Positions 11,889 to 21,975 of a DNA stretch of 60,000 bases are shown here, piece after piece. The DNA comes from Owenia fusiformis. Lineage: Eukaryota > Annelida > Polychaeta > Sabellida > Oweniidae. The notes below the pieces were generated by a model. The model had not been told where the DNA came from. It saw nothing but the letters and a program-made list of their open reading frames with translations, and did not search any database. The DNA lies in the NCBI GenBank assembly GCA_903813345.2, contig CAIIXF020000007.1:33512538-33572537 (forward strand), given 5' to 3'. Within the stretch, counting starts at the first letter, position 1; the number at the start of each line of letters is the position of its first letter. Both the position numbers and the translations under genes were made by a program.

Positions 11889-12016
11889 AGAATAAAGAAT
11901 AAGAATAAAGAAAAGCTACAAAAGCTATAGGAGGCCCTTTCAGGAGGGCCTCCTAATAAAAAGAATAAAGAAAAGCTACAAAAGCTATAGGAGGGCCTTT
12001 CAGGAGGGCCTCCTAA
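11889..12016. repeat. two tandem stem-loops at the end of the satellite
   Basis: Two copies of about 65 bp: AAGAATAAAGAAAAGCTAC, then AAAAGCTATAGGAGG, then a stem-loop in which AGGAGGCCC pairs with GGGCCTCCT, then AATAA. The second copy has one changed stem base. The GGAGGCCCTC of the unit start (about 8262) is similar to the reverse complement of this end. This may mark the two ends of the element that carries the satellite. Confidence 0.6.
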
Positions 12017-12185
12017 TAACACATTCTGCTCATAATTAGCATTTTATATATAAAGACTTTTGTCTGCATACTTTTACAGAGCAACCTGATTTTGATCAGT
12101 TTGGCAATCTTAGGTAAGTTTGACGTCACAAACTTGGAAAAAGTCACATTGGTGATTTTGGTATATGCTATGTTCTGTATGTGAT

Positions 12186-13009
12186 TAGCCTTGCCCAAGT
12201 CGGTATTTTTTACTTATCTGATCTTGAATTATTACCGCCTTGTACAATCCAATACATCTCCGCTGTTATTATGCTGAAATATTCAACGGTTTCGAGATTT
12301 CCATAATACCTACGCTATCAGGAGTATCGCGAAACCTTATTGATTGACAGATAACGCGTGGACACGACGTGTGACTTCAGGCTGAATGACCAATCAAAAC
12401 GTTATTAGGTTAAGCTGCATAAACAAAACAAACTTCCTATCTACGACTTGAAGTTCAATGATCTGATCGAGTGTTTCTTTAGAGTAACAATATATTAATA
12501 TGTAATTAAATGTTCACTGGAAGGTAAGAGTCATTAATATAAATCAAATCATGCGATTCAATGTTGATTTAAAACTGATATCGCGATGAAAATGTACGAA
12601 GACCTAGTCCAATGTAGCGGGTCATGGTGTCAATCGATCGGTGATTGAATCTCTACATGTTCAGCGATCGTTTCAACGTTTATTGTTGAAATCTTCTCAC
12701 CTTTGGTTATCCGATCGATGTCCCGGCATCCACCAAACTCTCATTGATATTTATCTGATAAAATATTTGTATTTTCATGATGAATTCGTGATCAGATTCG
12801 TGCAAGATTTGTTCGTGAAAAGTCCCGGTGAAAAGTGTACTTGTTTTTGACCTTGCATAATAATGAGCTAACGCTACAGGGCCGTCGTTGATTGGTCAAA
12901 TTTTACCGACATCAACAAACTGTCGGTAAAGCACGTGGCTTTCTCTTTGGTACAAGGCGGTCATAATAGAAATCAAGATAAGTAAAAGAGACCGACTTGG
13001 GCAAGGCTA
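12186..13009. mobile_element. 824-bp MITE with 9-bp TSD
   Basis: Terminal inverted repeats start TAGCCTTGCCCAAGTCGGT and extend with interruptions for about 60 bp (to ACCGCCTTGTAC). The 9-bp direct repeat GTATGTGAT flanks it at 12177-12185 and 13010-13018. The related left arm of the composite has the uninterrupted sequence (GTTCTGTATATAATATTTTG on the reverse strand around 7570), which works as an empty site and confirms both ends. A 9-bp duplication suits Mutator-like or Merlin-like transposition; no transposase is present. Confidence 0.85.
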
Positions 13010-13951
13010 GTATGTGATATTTTGAGTAAAAATCAATCAATTGTCTCCAAATTTTCACAGAGGGTGTATTATATGCCTCAAATTATGCGTGGAAAGTTTC
13101 ATTAAGTTTACTTGCCTTATACAAAAGTTATTTAAGGGTTTTCTCAATAGGAAAAGACTTTTGATACAGAGGGTATATAATTTTCCCCGAAAGTTGTTAT
13201 TTTTGGTAATTCAATTAAATCAATAAAGAAACCCTTAATTAGATAATTAGTCAGTAATTGTCATTGTATTACAAACTCGATATAGAAAATATATGAATAA
13301 ATGTGATATTTCAATTGTACACTCCCTAGCTAGGTTACCAAACTTATGGAGGGGAGTGTAAAATATAAGTTGCAATTATGCACTCTATCTAATACATTAT
13401 TCTTGTATATGTCCACAATATCTTATTCATTAATCCTGAAAACACGAGTTTAGCCAAACTAATTATGCTGCTATCATTTTTACATTTCAAGATTCAGAGA
13501 ACAATCAATATTTTAATAATGGCCTCGCTAATTAGCCTATATTATTTTTTCCCCATACTAACTTTTTGTCCAACCCAGCTAAATCTCTTCAGGAAACCCT
13601 TATCGTCATGAATTAACCAAAAGAATTAAACAATTCATAGGTTCACGATCCATGACTCTCTGAAATAGTTTAACCATACATACAAAATTGGTACCTAGTA
13701 TACACAACTGTTAAAATGGTTCGTCAGTGTTGCAACAGCTCCAAATCAAAGATTCGTCAGTGTGATATTGGTCGTCTGTCGGTGTTACAAAAGCAAGGGA
13801 CTAAATACATGAATTGTGTCTTCGTTAACATATAAAACCTAAAACCATCGACACATTCTCAAGCTAGACTATCTTCCTTAACTTCGAGCAAAATTATTAT
13901 CTACAACGTGACTTATAAGTAGGTGTAAATCGGGAAATAAAAAAATCTTAC

Positions 13952-13982
13952 CGAAACCTAGTCCTGGAAGTAGTTCCACCAT
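13952..13982 (-). other. first-exon-like module in right arm (MVELLPGLGF)
   Basis: Mirror copy of the 6309 module. It encodes MVELLPGLGF plus one nt before a GTAAGAT donor. Of the ten codons, five are identical in base sequence to the left copy, one is synonymous and the others are changed. The start codon and donor are intact. Confidence 0.4.
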
Positions 13983-14359
13983 GATACACTGACGATAAGT
14001 CTGTGTAACTAGGTGGGTAGCAGTGACATTGTCATTTTCATATTATTCAATTGTTCATACTATTTTATTTTCATTAACATTTTGTAAGAAGGTACATGAT
14101 GGAGTCAGGCAATATCAGTTTTAGCATTCGAGAGATTATCATTAGAAAAGTGAGAATGAGTTCTGTTGAGCTTTCAAAGATTGGCTTTCCATTGTGATTT
14201 GAAATTATGAAAAACATTTGAACATGTTAAGACATTTATTAGAGACGTACCATAAAGATGACATTTACATCCAAATATAGGTACATCTGTATTTTGATAT
14301 TGAAGAGTTGACACAATTTTTCATATGTATTTGCATAGTGTTGAATTTACACCTTCCTA

Positions 14360-14457
14360 CACCCCTGATGTGAGAATATTAGCCCATGAATGCAAGTAAT
14401 AACTGACATGTAGCTTGTGCAAGGGATCACTTTTTGGACCACCCTATATGTTAATTA
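14360..14457 (-). mobile_element. mariner-like/MITE terminus, inverted relative to 1178
   Basis: On the minus strand the block reads TATAGGGTGGTCCAAAAAG and continues with sequence related to 1178-1280. It lies 63 bp beyond the NPHP3 exon 1 donor. It may be the other end of one very long element or, more likely, a separate copy. Confidence 0.35.
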
Positions 14458-14519
14458 TACTTATGAAAACAGACCACTTTCATAATCCATTTTCAAGTTA
14501 TACTGGATACTTAGCTTAC

Positions 14520-14637
14520 CTCTTGGTTTGACTTCAATTGGAATTCTCTTAATCACTCCCTGGCTGTTGCTGTCATACTCCATCCCCAGGACATCGTCCT
14601 CATCATTGCGATGGAATAGTGAGCTCCCAGTTCCCAT
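14520..14637 (-). CDS. NPHP3: NPHP3 coding exon 1 with myristoylation signal
   Basis: First coding exon of nephrocystin-3. It encodes 39 whole codons plus 1 nt and stops at a GTAAGC donor. The peptide begins MGTGSSLFHR, has an acidic middle (NDEDD), and ends IKRIPIEVKPR. Family knowledge: NPHP3 starts MGTxSSL, where Gly2 is N-myristoylated and required for UNC119-dependent delivery to cilia, and it has an IP(V/I)EVKP block before the basic linker. Both features are visible here, and Gly2, Ser5 and Ser6 fit the myristoylation consensus. I chose this ATG because it places Gly at position 2 and no earlier in-frame start matches the family. The spacer between SSL and the IPIEVKP block is similar in length to vertebrates. 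Joining to exon 2 gives GGA (Gly) at the junction. Transcription start was not located. Confidence 0.88.
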
Positions 14638-17097
14638 TGTTAGCTTATTAAACCATTTTCATTTTTTACCTCATGTTTAATTCAGTCTTTTCTTTTATGT
14701 AGCATTTTGAAGCACTGATCAGCCTCAACCCATTTTCCTAACAAATACATGTAGATGAGCATTTCATTGTGAAAATTGTATAATATATCAATATATTTGG
14801 GGGCAGGATTCATGTTACAAGGAATTATTTAAGTAGTCCTGTCCTGCACATTGTGCACTTTATACCTGAAAAAATCGTCTCACTTCATGTAAAGAATACT
14901 CCAAATTTAACATATACGTTATGAAGAATTTTCTCAGGAATTCTAATCTGCAAACCAAAATTCGATCAGACTTCCAGTTTGGAAGTTATGGCGTTTTGAA
15001 GTTTCAAAAATGGCTATTTTGGTACATCCCATGTTAAGTCAATGGGACCAAAGAACTTTTTGAATTGTAAAAATACAAGATACAGGCTGAGTACAGCTAA
15101 AGGAGTGGTATCAATATGGTGAACTTTTTGAACAAGCATTGAACAGGTGAAATTATCATAATCATTAGTTCACCAACATTATAACATGTCTCCCATGCAT
15201 AAAAATATATAGATAGACATCTATTTTAAGTTAATCTTCAGTGTCATTTGATGAATGACCCGTTCAAATTAAAAACATTTGCTCTTATTCATTAAATCAT
15301 TGACTTCACTACTTCAATAATTCAATCAACTTAAGACGATTACTTCCAATTTATTTCTGCAAGTCATATCAGATCGTATCTTGAAAATATTATACTTGAA
15401 AACATTGGGATATAGAATTGATATCTTGGAAGAGCGTGACATATATAAAGATTATCCTATATGAGGTTCAGGATATTGGGATTATCCCGAGGCAAATACA
15501 ATATATCTGCCCGACTATAGGATTATATGTTTATCCCATACCAATCTTGGTCATCTGGTTCACATTGTTCAATCGGGGAAATATTTTAGAATATTCATGT
15601 CCAGTTTTGTTTTCTTGGTCGTGGGCGGATTTTCCTGTTCTCTCAAATATTCCCAATATACGTCCAATATACGTCCAAATATCGGATAAACATATATATA
15701 TATTCCAATGTATATTTCCCGCAGCGTATCTCCCGATACAAATTTTCCCGGGATATTTTTTTATTCAGTGTAGAAACAGTCAATTTGTTAAAATATCTTG
15801 CTCAAGCAAAACTGTCAAAATAGATTGCGCAGACCATAGAATTTTTCTTAACCAAAATGATGATGGATTTCTCGAAAATAATGAGAATGAGAACGCTTTA
15901 AAATAGAAAAACAAACATGGATATGGGTGTCCTGATTTCACTTGGGAAACCTCGCTTGTCATTGGATAAATTAGTTATGTGATGATCGGTTTTGAATAAT
16001 GATCACTGGGAAGATTTCAGAGAAAGAGCATATATCATATAATGTTTATTGATGATATGTTGACATTGCTGATCATTATTGACATCGCTGATGGCGAATA
16101 AATACCAAAAGGTAACGCTTTGCGCGAATGTCACTCATGGGGAATTTCTGATGGAACTTCTCACTACGACATCATAACCATTTAACAGGATAGTGTATGA
16201 CCACTACCAGATAATTAACCTGAGTTGTTTGTAACTTCACAATTTACATTTTTTGTTTACAATCGCACGAGACATGTGAGCCCAGGTATGTGAGGCTGAT
16301 CTGAGAAGTCTTAATAAACAAAAGTTCTGTCAAAAAATGATTAAATTAAATTACATAAGATTCGGAATGAAAGTGCCCCGTCCATATTTCATATTTGATT
16401 AAAAATAATTAGTGCGTTGGGCAAATAGAATCCTTTTTATTGCAGTTAATTCAAAATAATCCTGTGCTGGCTGTACTAATTATTCAAAACTTTCCATCAT
16501 TGACGTCATTGATTTGACTCATTTGCATACAACCAATCAGCGCGCCGGAAATTATTGATTTTTTTACTTTGTGGAAAGGTGAATAGAGCTATTTATACGA
16601 TTCTAAGTACATCGTGCTCCATACATTAATGTAAGTATAAAACCCATTAACCTCAACTGGGAAGCACTTTCCAACTGTTTTTATGGTTTGAATGGTAAGA
16701 AAATGGCACTCATCTCAAAAACGGAAATTTGAAAGAAGCTCAATTTATTGTAAAGATGAAGTTTATATATATGGGGGTGCGGATATATAGTCATAATATG
16801 GGCTAATTCGCTTGAAAATGGCGATATATACCTCAGAACTCGTATTTTGTGATTTTTTCAATATTTTAAAATTAATTACCGTAGTTACACCATAACATAT
16901 CATAACTTCCGGAAGAGGCGAGCTGGTAAGTATATTTCAGTTCTTTTGACAGTTCAATTTTGTATGTCTTTGAAATTGTGCTCATGCTCTATGTCGACAA
17001 AATTCTGCCTACAGTGTTACATTATTTAGTGTCTTCTACCCTTTAGGAGCCATGTTGACATAACGGACACTTCACGATCCAACCGGCTGAATCGATC
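14638..17097. other. intergenic region upstream of NPHP3
   Basis: Non-coding sequence between the two divergent genes. It should contain the NPHP3 promoter and 5' UTR, but I cannot place them. At 16907-16922 the sequence TTCCGGAAGAGGCGAGCTG runs into a GTAAGTATATTT donor on the plus strand; an ETS-type CCGGAAG site next to a donor could mark an alternative 5' UTR exon for SLX9. The frame at 15418-15906 is low-complexity AT-rich sequence and not convincing as a gene. Confidence 0.35.
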
Positions 17098-17098
17098 A

Positions 17099-17640
17099 AA
17101 TCTAAGTTCTTCGCCAGCTAAAATGTCACTCGACTTTTTTGTGATTATGCGTCAAAGAAAGCATTCTTGAGTTTCAAATTGACTTCTGTGGTAACTTGAA
17201 ACCATCTTCTAATTTATTCCACTTACCTTTTATTGTTTCTCCAAATATATTCTTTGAAAATCAGATTTTAAGGGTGTTAATCAGGGTAATTCTGTGCCAT
17301 TTTATCAAAAATCTTGTTGCTATCTAGAAACGAGCAATTACATGTATGATCTTGTTGTTACCTAGGAACGAGCAACTGTGATTTCACGTCACACTCATGT
17401 TAATTCTGGAATCACATGGCAGCCATTTTGGAAATTTCAAAATAGTTCCCAATTAAAAAGGCTAAATGCTGTTTACAAATTGGAAACTATGGCAGAATCA
17501 ACAAAGGGTTTGTGAAATAATTAGGATATGGTTTCAAAATTATGCACATAACAATATATGACTACTAAATGCAGGCAGGGACTTTTAATTGCCAAAAAGT
17601 CGAGTGACATTTTAGCTGGCGAAGAACTTAGATCTAGGCT
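17099..17640. mobile_element. 542-bp MITE with about 40-bp inverted ends
   Basis: TCTAAGTTCTTCGCCAGCT followed by AAAATGTCACTCGACTTTTT near 17099-17140 is repeated in inverted form at about 17598-17638. The inside is non-coding. I could not define a TSD; AT flanks both ends. Confidence 0.7.
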
Positions 17641-18176
17641 AGATCTAAGTTTCTTAGTCTAGATCTACCTAAAAATATTTCATTGAACGGAAGTGTAGTA
17701 AATATATAGACAAATAGGCCTGTAGGCCATAAATCGAGTCCTCTTCACAATTTATGTCATGGGATTAATCAAATAATACCGAATCATCAGTTTAAATATT
17801 CAACATTGCTTACCAGTTTCAGTAAAGGCAATATCCTGTGAGATATTTCAAATTTTTTCAGACAAATATTTCCTCAGTTCAGTTTAGCTTGAACTGTTCG
17901 CCAGGTGGCGCAACAGTAAAAAAAAAGATGTCAGCGGCCATGAAAAACACATTTTTGAATATAAACTGCTTTAAATAGAAGATGAAAATCTTTAGTTCAG
18001 ATCTATAAAAAGAAAAAGTAGATCTATCCACAAGATATTGCATATCCAGGATTTCAGATAGATTTCTCTACCGAGCTGACAGAAGCGTTCAGTAAGATAT
18101 ATTTCTATTTCTTCTCAAAAGTGAGATGTACAGTGGGGGACAAAAATAAAACTCAACGTTCACAAGTTGTCACAAT

Positions 18177-18718
18177 TTATCCCGTTCCCGGACTATAGTC
18201 ACTGAGCGCATTCATTTGCCTGTACGATTTCAACTTGGGAGAATTATCTACGCCCCTTACACTTAAGATACCTACCTCAATGCATTATAGAACTCAAGAT
18301 GTAACTTCTAATATATTGGAACCGCCGATTGTCTGGGTATATCGGCAGAACGGGAACATTTTCTCTTTTTCATCGAGAGAGATTCCATCACTTTTCAAAA
18401 TGGCGGTTGGATTTAAAAGGGGAATCCCCCGTTTGGCTGTCCCGGATGTAGCCCGGAAGTACCAATATGGAGGAATTTGACGGTTGAAATAAGTTAAATG
18501 TTACACGCAAATATTGCGATCAAAAACGAAAATGTCTTCGTTCTGCCGATAAACCCAGACAATTGTGGATTCAACTACACGAAAAGAATGCTAAATTACC
18601 AAGGAATCTAGTGAAGTAGGTATCTGAAGTGTAAGATGAGTAAAAAATTCTCCCATGTTGTAATCGCACAGGCAAAAGATTGAGATGTTCACAGGACCAT
18701 AGTCCGGGAACGGGATAA
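18177..18718. mobile_element. 542-bp MITE with 8-bp TSD
   Basis: Inverted ends begin TTATCCCGTTCCCGGACTAT and continue patchily for about 100 bp (TTTGCCTGT, GGGAGAATT, CTTACACTT and AGATACCTAC blocks). The direct repeat GTCACAAT flanks it at 18169-18176 and 18719-18726. Eight-bp duplications fit hAT- or P-like transposition. A frame of 81 codons inside is not recognisable and crosses only the left half. Confidence 0.85.
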
Positions 18719-19099
18719 GTCACAATGAGCTAATTTCCAAGTTTCGTGTCTCAAACTCTCCCAAGCGGTAGAAAAATAATTCCCGTTCACTAAAGTAGCA
18801 CAATAAATGAATCCAAAGCTTCATACCTGCAAATAATGGATAAATCCCTACCAAATCGAATGAATGTTTTCTAGGTGCATTCATGCACACTCTGGGTCTC
18901 TGAGGATTGTGTTGGCCCCAGGGGTGCATAACGTGCAATGTAAATTTATCAAATTTAAGAAATGCTGAAAAGTCCGGATCTGATGTTTTTGACTTTTCTC
19001 CCAAGATCTTACCTCAATCTTGAAAATTCTTTCACCACTGGATAGCGGGACCAAAAATCTTCAAAATGAACCCGTAAATGCCTCGCAATATTACAGTAA

Positions 19100-19405
19100 T
19101 TATGTGACATCGTTGCAGATAAGACGAAATTGTATTTCTGACCGGTCTTCTTGACATTTTCGCTGACCTAATTTCAAGTGCGCATGCGTTGCATAAATCA
19201 GTGTGATGATCACGTGACGTGACGTAATTTGATCACGGGTTGTAATGTTTTCCAATAACCAGTTGGTGGTGAAAACTGCTATAGTGGATTCTTGATTCAA
19301 TATGTTTGTTATCACGTCTTGTAACTGTTCTGGCTTCAAATCAAATCCAAACGTTGGTTTTATGTTATGCGAATAGAGATCATTGATTTCTTCCATCGAA
19401 TACAT
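19100..19405 (-). pseudogene. SF2/RecQ-like helicase N-terminal exon fragment, copy B
   Basis: The frame starts MYSMEEINDLYSHNIKPTFG and continues FDLKPEQLQDVITNIL, so the Q-motif region agrees with copy A. The Walker A box is destroyed: where copy A has TGYGKT, this copy reads TNWLLENI, because a nearby length change shifted the frame. From ATHAHLKLGQRKCQEDRS onward both copies agree again, so the shift is local. It cannot encode an active ATPase. It sits about 2 kb upstream of the proposed SLX9 promoter on the opposite strand. Confidence 0.5.
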
Positions 19406-19732
19406 GATGGTCGAATGAATGATATAAACTCTGTATAGTTAAATAGATGGCAGCAATATTCAATGGCTACTCTCGTCAAATCTCGTGAGAATAGAAGCCG
19501 CCATAAAGATTTTGTGAACAGTAGCGACAAACGGCGATTTTGCTACAAAATTAGCACAATTCAACCTTCTACAACCACAAAGCTATGGTAAATTTTTGTA
19601 TAAATCATCAATGTATTCAATTTGTTTATATTTCTCTGTAAATGACGCAGAGATTCTAAGCAGAAGATTAAAATAAAGTGAACCGTCAAAATATTTAAGA
19701 AAAACTTAGATTGGCATGAATTTACAAGGATA

Positions 19733-19787
19733 AACACCGCCTCTAATGCAAGTCCTTACGACAATCCAACGCATTAGAGGCGGTGTT
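19733..19787. repeat. hairpin with loop in orientation 2
   Basis: Perfect 17-bp stem (AACACCGCCTCTAATGC at 19733-19749 with its complement at 19771-19787) and a 21-nt loop at 19750-19770. Relative to the rest of the module, the loop is reversed compared with copy A. Confidence 0.85.
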
Positions 19788-19829
19788 CACCGTCTAAATG
19801 TTTTCATGAATCGCCATGTTTGTTATCCA

Positions 19830-20113
19830 AGGAGGGTTGACTCCCAGAATGCAACATAAGTTACCGTATTTACTCATGACAGGTTTCAAAATGGCGGAAC
19901 AGCATTTTGAAAGCTGACAAGTGTCATGTTGCATTCTGGGAGCCAATCCTCCGTTCCGGCGCAATCGGGCGACAAAATCACCTCAACATTTGAAGAGTCG
20001 GCATAACATGTGAATATCCACTTCAACTTTTGAAGTTCTTATTTGTCATTAGGGACACACATTCCACTATATTTGGACTTACTCAGACGGAGAAAATAGA
20101 GCACTGAATACAC
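19830..20113 (+). promoter_or_regulatory. SLX9: candidate SLX9 promoter and 5' UTR exon
   Basis: Two inverted CTCCCAGAATGCAACAT / TGTTGCATTCTGGGAG blocks (about 19840-19858 and 19926-19946) contain the CCCAGAATGC core of ZNF143/THAP11-type sites. Between them lies AAAATGGCGGAAC, similar to a YY1 start-site motif, and just after them a CpG-rich stretch (CCGTTCCGGCGCAATCGGGC). At 20114 a donor-like CACTGAG|GTAAGAATTT follows. The coding exon at 21976 is preceded by a convincing acceptor (TATATTTTTTCCAG, 21924), so an upstream non-coding exon is expected, and this is the nearest good candidate. The inverted blocks could instead be a small foldback element. Confidence 0.35.
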
Positions 20114-20189
20114 TGAGGTAAGAATTTATTACATGTGCGACAGCATGTAATTTTCATAGCTTTTGCAATTCTTTATGATCCCCACTGTA

Positions 20190-20581
20190 GAGTCCATTCC
20201 ACTGCTTCATTTCGTCAGTAGAACGGCAAAAATAAGAAATTGGGAGACCATTGTGCAATAATATATGGAAAAGTATATTCATAATGTACATGAATGACAT
20301 TTGTATATCTTGGATTGCTTCTAGTTTAGCTTATAAGGTGTGTGGACTCTTATATTTGGATGTTTCTCTGCCATGTTATTTTCAATAAGATTAACATGGC
20401 TGAAATTCTTCAAATTACAAGACGGCACAGGCTTATTGCACAAAAAACTAAAAAATCTGAAATATACAAATGTCATTCATGTACATTATGAATATACTTT
20501 TCCATATATTATTGCACAATGGTCTCCCAATTTCTTATTTTTGCCGTTCTACTGACGAAATGAAGCAGTGAAATGGACTTC
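20190..20581. mobile_element. 392-bp palindromic MITE, TA duplication
   Basis: Arms of about 120 bp (left starts GAGTCCATTCCACTGCTTC, right ends GAAGCAGTGAAATGGACTTC) are nearly perfect complements through ATGTACATGAATGACATTTG. TA dinucleotides flank both ends (20188-20189, 20582-20583). This fits a Tc1/mariner-type non-autonomous element. The interior of about 150 bp is non-coding. Confidence 0.8.
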
Positions 20582-20717
20582 TAACCTTACAGTCTGTAAA
20601 TTATTCTTTCCAAACAACATTTTTTTTTAAATGCTATACCTGCCCACAGATATTGGCCAGATCGTTTTGTAGTAGGATCTCATAGGCTCAAAGAATAATT
20701 CACAAGATACGACACTA

Positions 20718-21518
20718 CTATTTTTTTCATGGCCTTAGTTCGTCGCTAACATGCTAAATATAAGAGTTAGCTGACGTTTGGGAGTCTGACTTACCTTCTT
20801 AAGGTTAGAACCCGAATCTTAATGAAACCATATCACCTTTGTTGCATCGATGATGATGCATGTAAATGCTTTTCCGACTTTTTCATTTTTCACCAATGTT
20901 GACTTCCGGGAAGGCGTTGTAGTTATCACTAAATAACGCATTGACCCTTGAACTTTACTTTGTTGACGTGTCAACCAAGCATGTCTGGTGTGAAAATTAA
21001 AAGAATATTAAGCAATGTTCTACATCCGCCAAGCTAAGTGAAGTAGCCAATATTTAAAATTACCAATTTCAAGTGAAGTACGCAACGAACAAAACTGCGT
21101 GATCTGCACTCCCACTATTGGTCTGAACAAAATGCTACGTAGAAATATGAGCCGTCTGCTGTATGAGTCGATTAATACAGTAAGACCTGTTGGTGATGCT
21201 TTATAATTTTGACCAAAACATTGGAGAACAAACGAACCTGTAAATCGTGAAAACAACGAACAAATATTCGGTTTTCACATATGTTCGGTAATTTTTCGTA
21301 TTGAAACTTCCAGAACTTACAAGGAAATCATTCATTTTCACGATCAATGATTTACCTCTTGGATGTTGTGGCAAATGCTCCATGGTTGACGGAACAAAGG
21401 TGATATGGTTTCATTAAGATTTGGGTTCTAACCTTTAGAAGGTAAGTCAGACTCCCAAACGTCAGCTAACTCTTATATTTAGCATGTTAGCGACGAACTC
21501 AGGCCATGAAAAAAATAG
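20718..21518. mobile_element. 801-bp MITE with about 125-bp inverted ends
   Basis: Arms 20718-20845 and 21390-21518 are near-identical complements (CTATTTTTTTCATGGCC; then TTAGCATGTTAGCGACGAAC in one orientation; then GTCAGACTCCCAAACGTCAG). TA flanks both sides. The interior has no recognisable gene. Confidence 0.75.
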
Positions 21519-21924
21519 TAAATAGGAAAATTTCAAAAAAAAATGACCACCTTTTAAAAATGTTCCTTGTACAAAATGGTACCTGCTTCCCCATGACAAA
21601 TTTTGCACTTATTTTATAGCTGAGATCTTCATCTTTCTATTTCTACTTGTTTGGTTCGAGTAAATAACCTATGGATGCAGTTATTTGACTTTTAATACAG
21701 TCCATTGGATATAGACTCGGGTCATTCTGACAATGTACATTGTGATCGTAGATTGCAGCAAAGTTCCAAAATTTAACTTCTTACAATATTTGACATTGCC
21801 ATCTTAGAATATTTTCTTCTGTATTCGGCAACAGATGTCCAAAAACCATTTTCTAATAAATTAATAACTTTCTTTGCACTGAATTTTCTCACTGAATTTC
21901 ATACTTTTTATATATTTTTTCCAG

Positions 21925-21975
21925 TGAAGGTTGTCCAGTTCCTATTATTGACTACCTATAGGCTATACTAATAAA
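21925..21975 (+). other. SLX9: SLX9 5' UTR part of the first coding exon
   Basis: A pyrimidine-rich acceptor TATATTTTTTCCAG ends at 21924, giving 51 nt of leader before the ATG at 21976. This implies at least one upstream non-coding exon. Confidence 0.5.

Larger units (their letters stand above)
6264..14024. mobile_element. composite with inverted arms around a tandem array
   Basis: Sequence from about 6264 rightward (starting near CACTGCTACCCACCTAGTTA) recurs inverted ending near 14024. The left arm is roughly 6264-7745 and the right arm roughly 12017-14024. Landmarks paired between arms include the first-exon module (6309-6339 with 13952-13982), several ACACTGACGA words, a block with TCAAAAGTCTTTTCCTATT, and an approximately 190-bp block just inside. 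One block (CTTATTCATT...CCTGAAAACA) is instead in direct orientation in both arms (about 7300 and 13425), so part of one arm has re-inverted. The right arm carries a later MITE. The centre is the 8229-11888 tandem array plus 0.5 kb of unassigned sequence at 7746-8228. Confidence 0.6.
740..14519 (-). other. NPHP3: NPHP3 intron 1 (13.8 kb)
   Basis: Phase-1 intron between NPHP3 exons 1 and 2, donor GTAAGC at 14519 and acceptor ACAG at 740 on the minus strand. It is filled with repeats listed separately: mariner-like ends, a helicase-exon module, a poly-C run, a minisatellite and a large inverted-repeat composite. No further NPHP3 exon is required, because exon 1 and exon 2 join in frame. Confidence 0.8.
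18976..19796 (-). mobile_element. helicase-exon module, copy B
   Basis: Inverted copy of 3211-4009. It begins (minus strand) at TAGACGGTGAACACC near 19796 and ends at GATGTTTTTGAC...GGATC near 18976. Compared with copy A it has a complete 17-bp hairpin stem, one extra codon at the Q-motif, and a different loop orientation. Confidence 0.65.

Noticed and set aside
11889-12016. Helitron 3' end (stem-loop followed by CTAAT)
   Set aside because: The stem-loop is directly next to CTAAT instead of about 10 bp before it, it is present twice in tandem, no 5' TC end or A/T insertion site could be shown, and no Rep/helicase is present.
1178-14457. A single 13.3-kb mariner-like element spanning both related ends
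   Set aside because: It would include NPHP3 intron repeats and reach to 63 bp from exon 1; two independent MITE copies in opposite orientation explain it more simply.
15418-15906. 162-codon plus-strand frame upstream of NPHP3
   Set aside because: Biased Ile/Tyr/Pro composition from AT-rich DNA, no recognisable domain, no splice or promoter context.
3600-19405. A functional RecQ-type helicase gene
   Set aside because: Only the first motifs are present, copy B has lost Walker A, and the two copies are inverted fragments about 15 kb apart.
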